Assembly (NCBI RefSeq): GCF_011087585.1
Contig: NZ_VJOT01000073.1
Span: 32,979 to 96,978 of the forward strand
DNA length: 64,000 nucleotides
Reading direction: 5' to 3'
Source of the DNA: Neochlamydia sp. AcF84
GTDB lineage: Bacteria; Chlamydiota; Chlamydiia; Chlamydiales; Parachlamydiaceae
A program made the position numbers and the translations under genes. The stretch's first letter is position 1, and every line of letters starts with the position of its first letter. The notes beneath the pieces were generated by a model. The model saw only the letters and a program-made list of their open reading frames with translations. It was not told where the DNA came from and made no database searches. This document shows, piece after piece, positions 45,427 through 55,583 of the stretch.

Positions 45427-46324
45427 CTACCTAAACTTGGTCAAAGCATTGTTTATTTAAATTTAACCATTTATTATTCAAGGCCTTAAATTTTAACATG
45501 TCTTTCAAATGGTAAGATCAAGCATAAAGAGACCTGTTAGATAATTCTTGGCTCTGATTGTAGAAGCTAAGAAAAGCTTTCATGATATTCGAGGAAGATA
45601 GCTAGCTCCTTTCAAAATCCCATCATCTTGTTAGTTATTTAATTATTTCTTTTATTTTCCCCGCAAGTAGCACTTACAGCTCTTTTCAACTTTATACCTA
45701 CCTGCTTAAAGTTATTCTCCCTCTTAAATTCAATCATCCATTCACTTCAAAGAACATCAAAAAAACTTTCTGAAATGTGATTATTAGCCTTTTAAGAGGA
45801 TCATATTTTGCTTTTTTTATAGAAAGTAATGATTAAAAGCTGCAAGCGCTCGTCTTCTTAAACGCTCTCCCTTTTATGCCCCCTTTCTCAAAGCTAAGCT
45901 TTTTTCTGCAGGTATGCTTTATTAGCACTTTTAATTCTTTGTTTTAACAATCTATATCTTGCATTTGCAGATGGTCTTTCATAAAAGCAAAAGCTAAAAG
46001 TCTGCTGCTTCTATATAACTTTCTTTTCGGTTCCTTTAGGGCCCAGCCCTTAACCGCAGGCTCTTTGCTGTTACTTCCTTACCCGCATCAAAGATTCAAG
46101 TTATAAAGCAGTAAAAAAATCTGTTAAAAGCCTGATAGCTGGTATTTGATGAAACTTAAAGTAAGGCTAAAATCCCAAAAAGATTAAAGATAAATCACTT
46201 TATTTGCTGCTTATATGTCTAGGCTTTAAGCATTTATTTAAGCACACTTGCTGGCAATGAAGTTATCTAAAAAAAGATTAAGTAAAAAAAGCAAGCTATT
46301 CTCAATATTTAATACTTAACAGGA
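45427..46324. other. Long non-coding region upstream of miaA
   Basis: About 900 bp with stops in all frames, very AT-rich with C/T-rich tracts. I see no gene, RNA or clear hairpin. In Chlamydia an RsbV-like gene lies near here as I recall; no trace of it is readable. Decayed DNA is likely. Confidence 0.4.
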
Positions 46325-46555
46325 TTACTCAATAATTTCCACTCTAACGCGTCGCCCAAGCCGAGCACAAATCATCATGGATATTGTTCGTAAGGCTTTG
46401 ATAGTATTTCCTTTCCTTCCTACAACTTTCCCAATATCATGAGGATTAACCCGTACTTCTACGATCATTCCTCGTTCCCCTTCATAGCAATTAACATTTA
46501 CATCATTAGGGGCGTCTACTAAATTTTTTACGATATATTCAACAAATTCTTTCAT
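46325..46555 (-). CDS. khpA: KH-domain RNA-binding protein KhpA (YlqC-like)
   Basis: A 76-residue single KH-domain protein: MKEFVEYIVKNLVDAPNDVNVN, then VNPHDIGKVVGRKGNTIKALRTI with the GxxG loop (GRKG) that grips RNA. The start chosen is the ATG at 46555, which gives the usual family N-terminus and length; an in-frame ATG 48 bp upstream would add 16 unlike residues. KhpA acts with KhpB in RNA binding and cell-division control in Firmicutes; its role in chlamydiae is not established. Confidence 0.88.
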   Translation of the reverse strand: MKEFVEYIVKNLVDAPNDVNVNCYEGERGMIVEVRVNPHDIGKVVGRKGNTIKALRTISMMICARLGRRVRVEIIE

Positions 46556-46819
46556 AGCTCTACAAATGTTTATTATAGTTTTACAAGCTAGCATTTTTAG
46601 CATCAGGAAGAATTTAACTCAAGAAGTATCCCATTAAAGCTCTTTGCCTGCTTATCTGAAACGTACGATAAAATGAATCTGGAGCCTTATTTCTCACCTA
46701 ATTAAAAAGCAATTAAACAATTTTTTAATTCCACCCTATTTTATCAGAATTTTATCGAACGGCATGATAAGGTAAATTGCTTTTTGAACTCTCAACTACT
46801 TTCTCAGCTGCTAAGACCT

Positions 46820-47722
46820 CTAAAGAGGAGAGCTTTTGATGTAGGCGAGCGCAGGAATACGTAAATCTACAATTAGAGGTGCATATTTTAATAATTTTTC
46901 TGCCTCCCCTCCTTCCACACATTTGGCATGATATTTTAATAAAGGGCGCAATTGCAGATAATTGGCTAATTCTTGCCGATAATTGTCTACACTCAACCGC
47001 AATACATGCGAAGCTATTCCTTTGACAAGCTTTCCTGCTTGATCTGTTCTTTCCACCTGCTCATCAAGGATAGCTACAATTTGCCTTTTACCTTTGCTAT
47101 CTGCAAAAGCCTGGGAGACATCAACACGAGTTAGATAAGAATATTCCGAGCAACAATAGGTTGAAAGCAGATCAATTAAATAAAGGGCGAGCTTGCATTT
47201 AATTTCGTGGATAGGTTTTCCCCAAATCAACGGGGAAGAATCTGTTATTCCCAAGTATATTTCTGGTAGTTTTTTAGGAGTAAAAAAAGGTTTAAAGGGA
47301 AAAGTCACACCTTCACGATCGATAACTGTGTTATGATAATCTAATAAATAAGCAAAAGGCTTTCTTAATTCATAATCCACATAAATAGTTCCTGGGAGGA
47401 TTTTTTTTACATAGGCATGAGTAATCAAAGGAGAATCTAAAAGTTTTTGTTGAGCTGCTTGGGTATTAAAGCGAAAGATATTGGTTGGTTGATCAATCGA
47501 TAAGTTAAGAAGCTCAGCAAGATACGCGGTTTTCAAAGGTTCTTTATCAGGAGTCGTTTGCGCAATAGCTACAATGTTATACTGTGGGTTATATAGACGC
47601 TGTCTTTTTATATATTTATAATAAATTAAACCTCCAGTAGCAGATCCGGAGATAGCTAGAGTAAAAAGCATAATCCATAAACAAGCTGTACGTATGGAAA
47701 GCTTCTCTTTTTTTTTTCTCAT
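46820..47722 (-). CDS. ftsQ: Cell-division protein FtsQ (POTRA type)
   Basis: A 300-residue single-pass membrane protein. Basic MRKKKEK start, membrane segment about 13-35 (CLWIMLFTLAISGSATGGLIYY), then a POTRA-like domain (about 50-115: AYLAELLNL...TNIFRFN, LLDSPLITHAYVKKILPGTIYVDYELRKPFAYL) and the FtsQ beta domain with VIDREGVTFPF. Topology is cytoplasm-in with a periplasmic C-terminus. FtsQ links divisome parts; in chlamydiae, which lack FtsZ, it belongs to the septal peptidoglycan machinery. It lies about 200 bp downstream of murC-ddl. Confidence 0.85.
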   Translation of the reverse strand: MRKKKEKLSIRTACLWIMLFTLAISGSATGGLIYYKYIKRQRLYNPQYNIVAIAQTTPDKEPLKTAYLAELLNLSIDQPTNIFRFNTQAAQQKLLDSPLITHAYVKKILPGTIYVDYELRKPFAYLLDYHNTVIDREGVTFPFKPFFTPKKLPEIYLGITDSSPLIWGKPIHEIKCKLALYLIDLLSTYCCSEYSYLTRVDVSQAFADSKGKRQIVAILDEQVERTDQAGKLVKGIASHVLRLSVDNYRQELANYLQLRPLLKYHAKCVEGGEAEKLLKYAPLIVDLRIPALAYIKSSPL

Positions 47723-47925
47723 AAGGACTTTTAACCTAAAGGGATGAAGAGGGTAGAAGCACTCTGTTGGTGAGATATCTCCCCTCTTTTGACAAACATA
47801 AAATTCAGGGTTATTTCTGCTAGCTCCTTGCTCAGCCAGATCATAGCATTTTTTCTCACTTCCTGCAAAGATGCTCTCGCATCAGAGATTAAATGAAAAG
47901 CTGTAATTAACCATCTCTAGAAGTT

Positions 47926-50352
47926 TTAATGCTGCCTACATAAAATAGCATCTCTTCGTTTTCGTTCAAGCGCAAGTATAATTAAGCGATTGAATAGCTC
48001 CTCCCCGTCCACTCCATTTAGCTGGCATATCATAGGATAAAGGCTAAGGGAAGTAAATCCTGGGATAGGGTTAATTTCGTTTAGCCAAAATTTTTCATTA
48101 GCATCAAGAAAAAAATCTACGCGCGCCATTCCTGTCCCTCCAACTGCTTGATAGGCAGCTGAAGCTAGCTCTATCCCCTCCCTATTTTTTTCAGGTGATA
48201 AAGAAGCTTGAGGAATGGTTTTCATACTGTTTGCCCCATATTTAGATTCAAAATCGTAAACATGGCCTTGAGAAAACACTTCGCCGGGAGGAAATACTTC
48301 AGCCTCTTCATTACCTAAAACTGCAAATTCTATTTCCCTAAAATTTGTAAGCCCTTCCTCTACGATTAATTTAAAGTCATAATGAAAGGCTTCTTGAATC
48401 GCTGAATATAAGCTATCAGCATGCGTGACTTTTTGTACGCCGATCGTTGATCCTAAATGCACAGGCTTTATAAAAAGCGGAAAATTTAATTTGTTTTGAA
48501 TCGATTGAATAAGTGATGTACTATCTGTTCTCCACTTTTTATAGCTGATTTCTATAAAAGGCAAGGTAGCTATCTGATGTGCTTGCATAAGATGTTTGGT
48601 ATGAGCTTTGTCCATAGCAATAGCCGCATAGACATGATCAGGGCCTATATAAGCTTTATCGAGAATTTCAAAAAAGCCTTGAATGGTTCCATCTTCGCCA
48701 TAAGGCCCATGCAAAATAGGCACAAAGAGATCGCACTCCATCAATTGATTAAAAACACTTACCTCTATACAGGAGGTAGTTTTTGCAGCTGCTAGCTCCT
48801 GCATGCGCTCTTTAAGCGCCTGCATATTATTATCTTCTACAAGCCACTGCCCCTGCTTTGTTATACCAAAATACTTAATCTCATAAAGCTCGGGTGAAAC
48901 GTATTTGCAAATATGGCTAGCCGATAAGAATGCAACCTCATGCTCTACTGAGCGCCCTCCAAAAACCATCCCCACTTTGAGCTTACGTGGCGCTCGTTGC
49001 CTGAATAGCTCGAGCAACTCGTGAGAAAACTTAGTAATATCGCCGGCTCCCATAGAAACAACAATATCATGGGGATGAACAAAATCCAAAAGTAAAGAGT
49101 CTAGATCTTGCCGCTGCACTGCATGAATTTTTTTTATGCCTTTAGTTTCTATTTCCTTGATAATTTCTATTGAAGAAACCCCCTCTATAGGTGCTTCGCC
49201 GGCAGCATATATCTCCGTGATAAATACCTCATCTGCATCATCGAAAACATCTTTGTATAACCCCAAGCAATCTTGAGTACGGGTGTAGCGATGCGGTTGG
49301 AAAACAACAATCAGACGCCGCCCCCCTGCAGCTTGACGTATACCTTCTAGAGTGGCTTTTATTTCTGTCGGATGGTGAGCATAATCATCAAGCATTAAAA
49401 TGTGATGCTTCTCGCCCTTTTTTTCGCAGCGACGCTTAATACCACCGAATGAAAGAAAAGCTGCACGAATTCTATTTTCTGCAACCCCTAAGCTTAAAGC
49501 TAATCCTAGCACGGCCGCAGCATTAAGAGCATTATGACGTCCTACCATAGGCAACTGAATAGACGAATAATGGCAACCCTTAAAATCTACATCAAAAGAG
49601 ATGTTCCATCCTTTTTGAGAAAAGTTACTAATTTGTAGCTCACAATGGCTTCCAAATCCATAACAAACGCCCTTAGGCTTTAAAGCTAAAAGATGTTTAT
49701 CATCCCCGCACCAAAAAAGATGCTCCGATGTTTCCACTTTGCTTAAAAATTGGCTAAAAGCCTTAATTAAATTCTCTATCTTGCCAAAGTAATTAAGATG
49801 ATCGGCATCAATATTAGTGATAATGCCTCCATAAGAATGATACTTAAGAAAGGTGCCATCACTTTCATCAGCTTCGGCTATAAAATACTTCCCTTCCCCA
49901 TGCCCAGCATTTGAATTAAAAGAAGAAAGCATTCCTCCCACCGCATAGGAAGGATCCAAGCCAGCTTGCATGATTACCCAGGTTAAAAGAGCTGAGGTCG
50001 TAGTCTTACCATGCGTTCCTGCCACCGTTAAAGTTTTCTGCTCCTGCATTAAGTATAAGAGCAAGTCAGAACGATGAAGCATTAAGCACCCCTGCTGTAA
50101 AGCAGCATAATACTCTGGATTATCAGCTTTAATATCTGAACTGTAGATGACAGCGGCATGAGCAGGAACTTGATGAGCCGCATGGCCGATAAATATTTTA
50201 GCTCCGTTTTTCGACAATTCTTCCGTTACATAGTTGGCTTGCATGTCGCTGCCTGTTACAACCATCTTCTTTTTTAAAAGAATGCGTGCTAAACCGCTCA
50301 TGCCGATGCCACCGATGCCAATAAAATGAAAGTGCTTTACCTTTGAAATCAT
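47926..50352 (-). CDS. murC/ddl: UDP-N-acetylmuramate-alanine ligase / D-alanine-D-alanine ligase fusion (MurC-Ddl)
   Basis: An 808-residue fusion. Residues 1-450 are MurC: GIGGIGMSGLARILL, P-loop AGTHGKTTTS (111-120), HLNYFG, and the mobile loop VVFQPHRYTRT. From about 457 comes Ddl: VGMVFGGRSVEHEVAFLSA, the ATP-grasp block FPLFIKPVHLGSTIGVQKV, EEGLTNFREIEFAVLG, and metal-binding RVDFFLDANEKFWLNEINPIPGF. MurC adds the first L-Ala to UDP-MurNAc; Ddl makes the D-Ala-D-Ala dipeptide for MurF. This fusion is a hallmark of Chlamydiae. The ATG overlaps the murG stop by 4 bases. Confidence 0.97.
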   Translation of the reverse strand: MISKVKHFHFIGIGGIGMSGLARILLKKKMVVTGSDMQANYVTEELSKNGAKIFIGHAAHQVPAHAAVIYSSDIKADNPEYYAALQQGCLMLHRSDLLLYLMQEQKTLTVAGTHGKTTTSALLTWVIMQAGLDPSYAVGGMLSSFNSNAGHGEGKYFIAEADESDGTFLKYHSYGGIITNIDADHLNYFGKIENLIKAFSQFLSKVETSEHLFWCGDDKHLLALKPKGVCYGFGSHCELQISNFSQKGWNISFDVDFKGCHYSSIQLPMVGRHNALNAAAVLGLALSLGVAENRIRAAFLSFGGIKRRCEKKGEKHHILMLDDYAHHPTEIKATLEGIRQAAGGRRLIVVFQPHRYTRTQDCLGLYKDVFDDADEVFITEIYAAGEAPIEGVSSIEIIKEIETKGIKKIHAVQRQDLDSLLLDFVHPHDIVVSMGAGDITKFSHELLELFRQRAPRKLKVGMVFGGRSVEHEVAFLSASHICKYVSPELYEIKYFGITKQGQWLVEDNNMQALKERMQELAAAKTTSCIEVSVFNQLMECDLFVPILHGPYGEDGTIQGFFEILDKAYIGPDHVYAAIAMDKAHTKHLMQAHQIATLPFIEISYKKWRTDSTSLIQSIQNKLNFPLFIKPVHLGSTIGVQKVTHADSLYSAIQEAFHYDFKLIVEEGLTNFREIEFAVLGNEEAEVFPPGEVFSQGHVYDFESKYGANSMKTIPQASLSPEKNREGIELASAAYQAVGGTGMARVDFFLDANEKFWLNEINPIPGFTSLSLYPMICQLNGVDGEELFNRLIILALERKRRDAILCRQH

Positions 50353-51452
50353 ACGTGGAGCGCCTCCAGAATAAGCGTATAAAGCTCTTTAGGTCGGTGG
50401 TGGATCTTGTAATTTTGCATCGCTTGGCTCATTTTTTTCCGTTTTTCTAGGGTAAAAGATTCTATTTTACCCGCTAAATGAAAAGCATTTAATTCCTTTT
50501 CTTGGCACCTTAAAGCTCCCCCTACTTTTTCTACTAGAAAAGCCGCATTTTTTTCCTGATGGTTATCGGTAGCATAAGGATAAGGAATTAATATCCCGGG
50601 CACCTCAAATTCCATCTGCTCAGCAATGCTCCCTGCCCCTGCACGGGTAATGGAGATATCTGCCGCCTGCCATGCTAGTTCCATATGTGTCTCAAAAGGT
50701 TTGACACAAGCCTTAATGCCTGCTTTTCGATATTCTTCTCTAAAAAATTGAGAAGTAGAAGCATCACCTGTTAAATGAATGATCTGCCATTGCTCTTTAG
50801 CATGCTTTAAGTGCTGAATCAAAGCTTCGCTAACCAAATTATTCAGATTTAAAGCTCCTTGTGAGCCTCCAAAAGCTAAAATAGTATCTCGCTCTTTCTC
50901 TAGCCCAAAGAATTCACGTGCTTTAGAGGAAGAGCTATCACCCTTATAATATTCTGGACGTAATGGCATGCCAACTTCATAAGTTTTTCCCCCTAAAAGA
51001 TCTGCCGTATCAGGAAAGTGGATGCCTACAAAGGAAGCATACTTTGCCAAACAACGATTAACTTTTCCGGGAACACTATTAGCTTCATGAAGGATAAAAG
51101 GAATTTCTTTAGCTTTGGCAGCTAAAAGCATAGGCAAGGTATAATAGCTCCCAAATCCTACTACCATATCAGGACGGTATTCGCTAATAATTTTGCAACT
51201 CTGCTTTATACCCTTTAAAATCTTGTAGGAAGCTTTTAAAGTCTCCCAAGGAGATTTATTTGTAAAAGTAGCGCAAGTGATCGTCTGATAGCGGAAGAAA
51301 TCTTTGTCAAAATAAAGATTGATATCAAGATTTCCCCCTACATACAAAAGCTCAAGAGAGTCATCTGCTGCCATAAGCTGTTTGCCTAAAGCAATAGCAG
51401 GAAAAATATGGCCTCCCGTACCCCCTGCAGTAATAATAATTCTTTTACCCAT
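50349..51452 (-). CDS. murG: UDP-N-acetylglucosamine-undecaprenyl-pyrophosphoryl-MurNAc-pentapeptide transferase
   Basis: A 367-residue GT28 glycosyltransferase that completes lipid II on the inner membrane face. ITAGGTGGHIFPAIALGKQL, VGFGSYYTLPMLLAAK, FILHEANSVPGKVNR, LAFGGSQGALNLNNLV, ITRAGAGSIAEQM and IPYPYATDNHQEKNA are the family motifs, all intact. It is coupled with murC-ddl. In Chlamydia ftsW sits directly upstream; here the next upstream gene is P2, which runs in the other direction. Confidence 0.96.
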   Translation of the reverse strand: MGKRIIITAGGTGGHIFPAIALGKQLMAADDSLELLYVGGNLDINLYFDKDFFRYQTITCATFTNKSPWETLKASYKILKGIKQSCKIISEYRPDMVVGFGSYYTLPMLLAAKAKEIPFILHEANSVPGKVNRCLAKYASFVGIHFPDTADLLGGKTYEVGMPLRPEYYKGDSSSSKAREFFGLEKERDTILAFGGSQGALNLNNLVSEALIQHLKHAKEQWQIIHLTGDASTSQFFREEYRKAGIKACVKPFETHMELAWQAADISITRAGAGSIAEQMEFEVPGILIPYPYATDNHQEKNAAFLVEKVGGALRCQEKELNAFHLAGKIESFTLEKRKKMSQAMQNYKIHHRPKELYTLILEALHV

Positions 51453-51929
51453 CTTCCGCTCCTGCCATTAAAGGTGTTTACTATTACAAAACTGGGATTT
51501 CTAATGCCAGCGAATGATAAGAAAATTGCTCCCAGGAAGAGAAATGGTGTTAGATAGAAAAAAATAGATAGGGAGCCATCTGTAATGTTGACCTCTCAGC
51601 AGCAAATATTATTTTAAAATAATAAACTTACTCTTTTTATAGGCAAAGAATGGCTAAACATTCTCTTACTTCCCTTAAATTAAAAAAATTCAGTGAAAAG
51701 CAAGATTGCAAAAGACTTATGCCAAGAAATAAATCATTCATACTAAATAGCCCCTGCTTAAAAATTATGCCAAAAAATTATAATAGTTGCCTTTTTAAGT
51801 TTATTTTTATATGAAAGGTAAAATTATTTTTTACAACCCTCTTGAAAATATATGGAATGGATGTAAAAGGTCATAACAAGCTCTTCCTACGCATTGAAAT
51901 ACAAGCCAACTTAAAAGAAGGATAAAAAA
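51453..51929. other. Intergenic region between divergent murG and P2
   Basis: About 480 bp, no gene. The right third is a leader shared with P4, including a TTGCCT-17-TATGAA promoter candidate listed separately; the left part must contain the murG promoter. Confidence 0.5.
51787..51815 (+). promoter_or_regulatory. Candidate sigma-66/70 promoter of P2
   Basis: TTGCCT (51787-51792) and TATGAA (51810-51815) are separated by 17 bp. The same boxes and spacing precede P4 (60864-60892), and the flanking leader down to the ATG is clearly homologous, which supports the call. The untranslated leader would be about 108 bases with AGAAGGA before the start. Confidence 0.6.
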
Positions 51930-54900
51930 ATGAATGTGGTGAACGTACACAAGTCTACCCTATTATCTACTGAAAACAACTCCCTTCCTATAGCAAAGAA
52001 AAACACTTTTGACCCTTCTAGTCCCTTGGCTACTCTACCTTTAAAAATTTTCAAAAAAATTTTTATTTCTTTCAGCAGTTTAACTGAAGACGAATTAAGA
52101 AAAATCCTTGATGCAAGGAGCTGTGCCCGTGTGTTTAAACAACACATGCCTAATAATGTCAATTTTTTGCAGCTTTATCAGCCTAAGAAACTACAATCCT
52201 ATCTTGACAAGCTTTCTAATTATTTAGATAAATATCTCTTTTCTATTGGCGAAGACAATACATCTTTATCAATAGATAGGCTAGAAGAGGATTATACCCA
52301 AGTCTTAAAAGTTGCTGTCCAAAAAGAAGATTCTACCCAGACAAGATTTTGCATTGAAAAATTAGGTGATATCCATTTAATCAAAGGAACAATGCAAGTC
52401 CTTCTTCAAGCTGCAGGGCTTTATAATTATGCTCTACATAATGCCTCTTTAGACGAGCAAGCAATTATTAAAGAAAAGCTATCAAAAGTCGAAATTTTGC
52501 TTAGTAAGGCTTGCAAAGGAGAAGATGTAAATGTTCCTAAAACCAAAAAGCAATTTGAAAATAATCGCAAAGGATTAAAAAAATTTAGGGATGAAATAGA
52601 AGAGAAAATCCAAACTCTCAGCTCAGATCCTTCCCCTGCAGAAGTTCAAGAGCTATTTGGTGAGATTGCTCAACAGATAAAAATTCTTTTTAGAAACCTT
52701 GCAATACAGGTTTTTGATACTTTAGGGCCTACACCCTGCGAATATGCCATGATAGGGTTTGGCTCTCTAGCTAGAGAAGAAATGACCCCCTACTCTGATT
52801 TAGAATTTGGCATCCTTATGCAAGAAGATACTGGAGAAAATAGAGAATATTTTAAGTGTTTTACAACCCTTCTTCATTTAAAAATCATCAATTTAGGAGA
52901 AACGATTCTGCCTGCTTTAGATATTCCTTGCATAAGAAAAGCTAATTTTTTCGATAGCGTTACACCCAGAGGTTTTGCTTTTGATGGTGAAGGAGTACAA
53001 GGTAAAGGCTGTAAAACTCCTTTTGGCAATCGCCAAACATTTGAGCTTATCCAAACTCCTGAAAAAATGGCTCAATATATTTCTAAAAACGAAAAAGGCC
53101 ACTGGTGGCATGAAAAAGAGCCTCATCTTCCCATGGAATTACTAAACTTTACTCATTTGCTAGGTAATGATGAGTTAACTAAAACCTATAATAAAAATAT
53201 TCAAGAAATGCTTAATTTATCTTATCAAGGAAGCCTTGATCTGCGCCAGTATTTAGCCAAGCAGCACCTAGTTCAAGAGGATATGAAAAATTTTGATCCA
53301 GATATCGATAACTTAAGAAAACAAGGAATGCTTTTCCAAGTTAAAAATGATTTTTATCGTTTTCCTCATTTAGCTTTGGATAGACTAGCCTTGTTCAAAA
53401 AAATAGAGGCTTCCGACACCTTTACTAGGATCGATAGATTAAATAAGATAGGGATTATAATGGAGGCCGCGAAAGATAAATTAAGGGATTGGATGAGTAT
53501 AGCGCTATTTATGCGCCTTAAAACCTATTTTTATTATCAAGCGCAGCGTGAGATGATGAATCCACTCATTGGGCTCTTTGATTTTAATGATTCAAACTCT
53601 CTCAAGAAACAATTTGCTTTAGATCATAAAATTTCAGAAAAGGTAAAAAAAATTTATCGCATTTTTATTCCTTTTTATCAAGCCATTCGAAATTTCATAG
53701 CAGACCATGAAGATAACATTAGATTATTAGATTTAGAAGATAATTCGCCGAAAACCCAAGGAGATATAACTTTAAGACTTTTCCAGTTTGAGGAGGCAAA
53801 AAAATGGTACAGAGTAGCCAAAAAAGCAGATCCGCAAAACGCTAGCATATTCAATGCACTAGGGCTAATTAACCAAAAACAAGGAAATTTACCAAAAGCT
53901 GCTAAATATTTTGAACAAGCAATCGAAATTGTGATTAAGCATTATGGTGAAAATTATCCTAATCTAGCCTCATACTATAACAATCGGGGCATACTCTACC
54001 AACATCAAGGCAATTTAGACAAGGCAGCTGAGTATGTTAATAAATCGCTTGAAATTGGCCGTAAATTTTTTGGAGAAAACCCTAATATGATAGCTACGCG
54101 TTATGGCAATTTAGGGTTAATTTACCAAGAACAAGGAAACTTAGCTTTGGCGACTAAGTATACCAAAAAAGCGATTAAACTTGATATTAAGCTTTTTGGT
54201 AAAAATCATCCTGAGGTAGCGATAGATTATAATAACTTAGGGATGATTTATAAAGATTGGGGAAAATTGCTGCTATCTGCTAAGCACCTTGATCAAGCTC
54301 TGACTATTAATATAAGATATTACAGCATATTTCATCCTATAGTAGCAGAAAATTATAATTATTTAGGATTACTTCATCTAGAATGGTGCAAGTTAAAAAA
54401 AGCTAAAAAATATTTTAGCCTAGCGCTCGAAATTGCGAAAAAGTGTTATACTAAGGATCATCTTAGTATATCTACCTATTGCAACAGCTTAGGGATGTTT
54501 TACTATAAACAGAAGAGTTTTGAGCAAGCAGCTAAGTATTTCGAAAAAGCCCATGCAATCAATTTGGCGCTTTTTGGCAATAACCATCCAACTGTGGCAA
54601 AATCTTATAACGCTTTAGGGCTTTACTATCAAGAGCAGGGAAACTTTGGAAAAGCTGCCAATTATGTTAGCCAAGCGCTCATAATCGATCGCGAACTTTT
54701 TGGTGAGTGTAATCCAGCTATCGCAAGAGGTCATAGCAACCTAGGAATGATCTATTGCGATCAGGGTAAGTTTGAGGAAGCGTTTAAGCATGTCAATCGT
54801 GCGTTACTAATTGAAAGCAAGCTTTTCGGGGATAATCATCCTACTCTAGCGATTCGTTATTACAATTTGGGAAGAATTCATTATCATCAAAAGAAGTTAA

Positions 54901-55583
54901 AAGATGCCCATAAGCATGTCAATCAAGCGTTAAGGATTAACCGCGGGCTATATGGTGAGGATCACGCGGAGGTTGCAAATAATTACCATCTCTTAGGGCA
55001 AATCTACAAAGCTCGGAGAAATTTAAAACACGCGGCCAAGTACACTGGAAAAGCTCTACGAATTGCTCGTAAGCTTTTTGGGGGTAATCATCCAGATGTT
55101 GCACAAAATTATAGTGATTTAGGACGGGTTTACTATGAGCAAGGAAATCTGAGGCAAGCGGTCGAATATATAAAAAAAGCCATTACTATCAATCTTAAGC
55201 TTTTTAGCAAACATCATCCTGATGTAGCAATAGCCTACCGCAGCCTGGGGCAAGTTTACATTAAACAAGGTAACCTAGAAAATGCAACTGAATATATTAA
55301 AAAAGCACTTGAAATCAATATTAGATGTTACGGCATAAAACATTCCAATGTGGCATTAGGTTATGATGAGCTAGGGTCAATTTACCAAAAACAAGGAAAT
55401 TTAGAGGAAGCAGCTACGTTCATCAATCAAGCACTCAAAATCAATATTAAGCTATTAGGTGAAGATAATCTCACTGTATTGCTTCTTTACCGCAAGCTGG
55501 CACAAATCTACCAAGCACAAGGAAATTCAAAAAAGGCAGCTGAATATGTAAAAAAAGCGCGAGTCATTAAGCTTAAGCTATAG
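51930..55583 (+). CDS. P2: F-box / nucleotidyltransferase / TPR protein without OTU domain
   Basis: A 1217-residue paralog of P1 that lacks the first F-box and OTU part. F-box about 33-72 (SPLATLPLKIFKKIFISFSSL); helical linker with a TPR-like unit (about 120-190); nucleotidyltransferase core GFGSLAREEMTPYSDLEFG (G278, S279, D290, E292) and GlnD/DUF294_C-like helical region (about 460-545); then about 14 kinesin-light-chain TPR units from about 620 to the end. Catalytic signature residues of the nucleotidyltransferase are intact. The F-box suggests recruitment to host SCF ligases; the transferred nucleotide and target are unknown. Clear AGAAGGA ribosome binding site. Its TPR units are the most divergent of the family. 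Confidence 0.85.
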   Translation: MNVVNVHKSTLLSTENNSLPIAKKNTFDPSSPLATLPLKIFKKIFISFSSLTEDELRKILDARSCARVFKQHMPNNVNFLQLYQPKKLQSYLDKLSNYLDKYLFSIGEDNTSLSIDRLEEDYTQVLKVAVQKEDSTQTRFCIEKLGDIHLIKGTMQVLLQAAGLYNYALHNASLDEQAIIKEKLSKVEILLSKACKGEDVNVPKTKKQFENNRKGLKKFRDEIEEKIQTLSSDPSPAEVQELFGEIAQQIKILFRNLAIQVFDTLGPTPCEYAMIGFGSLAREEMTPYSDLEFGILMQEDTGENREYFKCFTTLLHLKIINLGETILPALDIPCIRKANFFDSVTPRGFAFDGEGVQGKGCKTPFGNRQTFELIQTPEKMAQYISKNEKGHWWHEKEPHLPMELLNFTHLLGNDELTKTYNKNIQEMLNLSYQGSLDLRQYLAKQHLVQEDMKNFDPDIDNLRKQGMLFQVKNDFYRFPHLALDRLALFKKIEASDTFTRIDRLNKIGIIMEAAKDKLRDWMSIALFMRLKTYFYYQAQREMMNPLIGLFDFNDSNSLKKQFALDHKISEKVKKIYRIFIPFYQAIRNFIADHEDNIRLLDLEDNSPKTQGDITLRLFQFEEAKKWYRVAKKADPQNASIFNALGLINQKQGNLPKAAKYFEQAIEIVIKHYGENYPNLASYYNNRGILYQHQGNLDKAAEYVNKSLEIGRKFFGENPNMIATRYGNLGLIYQEQGNLALATKYTKKAIKLDIKLFGKNHPEVAIDYNNLGMIYKDWGKLLLSAKHLDQALTINIRYYSIFHPIVAENYNYLGLLHLEWCKLKKAKKYFSLALEIAKKCYTKDHLSISTYCNSLGMFYYKQKSFEQAAKYFEKAHAINLALFGNNHPTVAKSYNALGLYYQEQGNFGKAANYVSQALIIDRELFGECNPAIARGHSNLGMIYCDQGKFEEAFKHVNRALLIESKLFGDNHPTLAIRYYNLGRIHYHQKKLKDAHKHVNQALRINRGLYGEDHAEVANNYHLLGQIYKARRNLKHAAKYTGKALRIARKLFGGNHPDVAQNYSDLGRVYYEQGNLRQAVEYIKKAITINLKLFSKHHPDVAIAYRSLGQVYIKQGNLENATEYIKKALEINIRCYGIKHSNVALGYDELGSIYQKQGNLEEAATFINQALKINIKLLGEDNLTVLLLYRKLAQIYQAQGNSKKAAEYVKKARVIKLKL

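Noticed and set aside
45427..46324. Hidden gene in the 0.9-kb gap upstream of miaA
   Set aside because: All six frames are broken by stops and no motif is readable; treated as non-coding.
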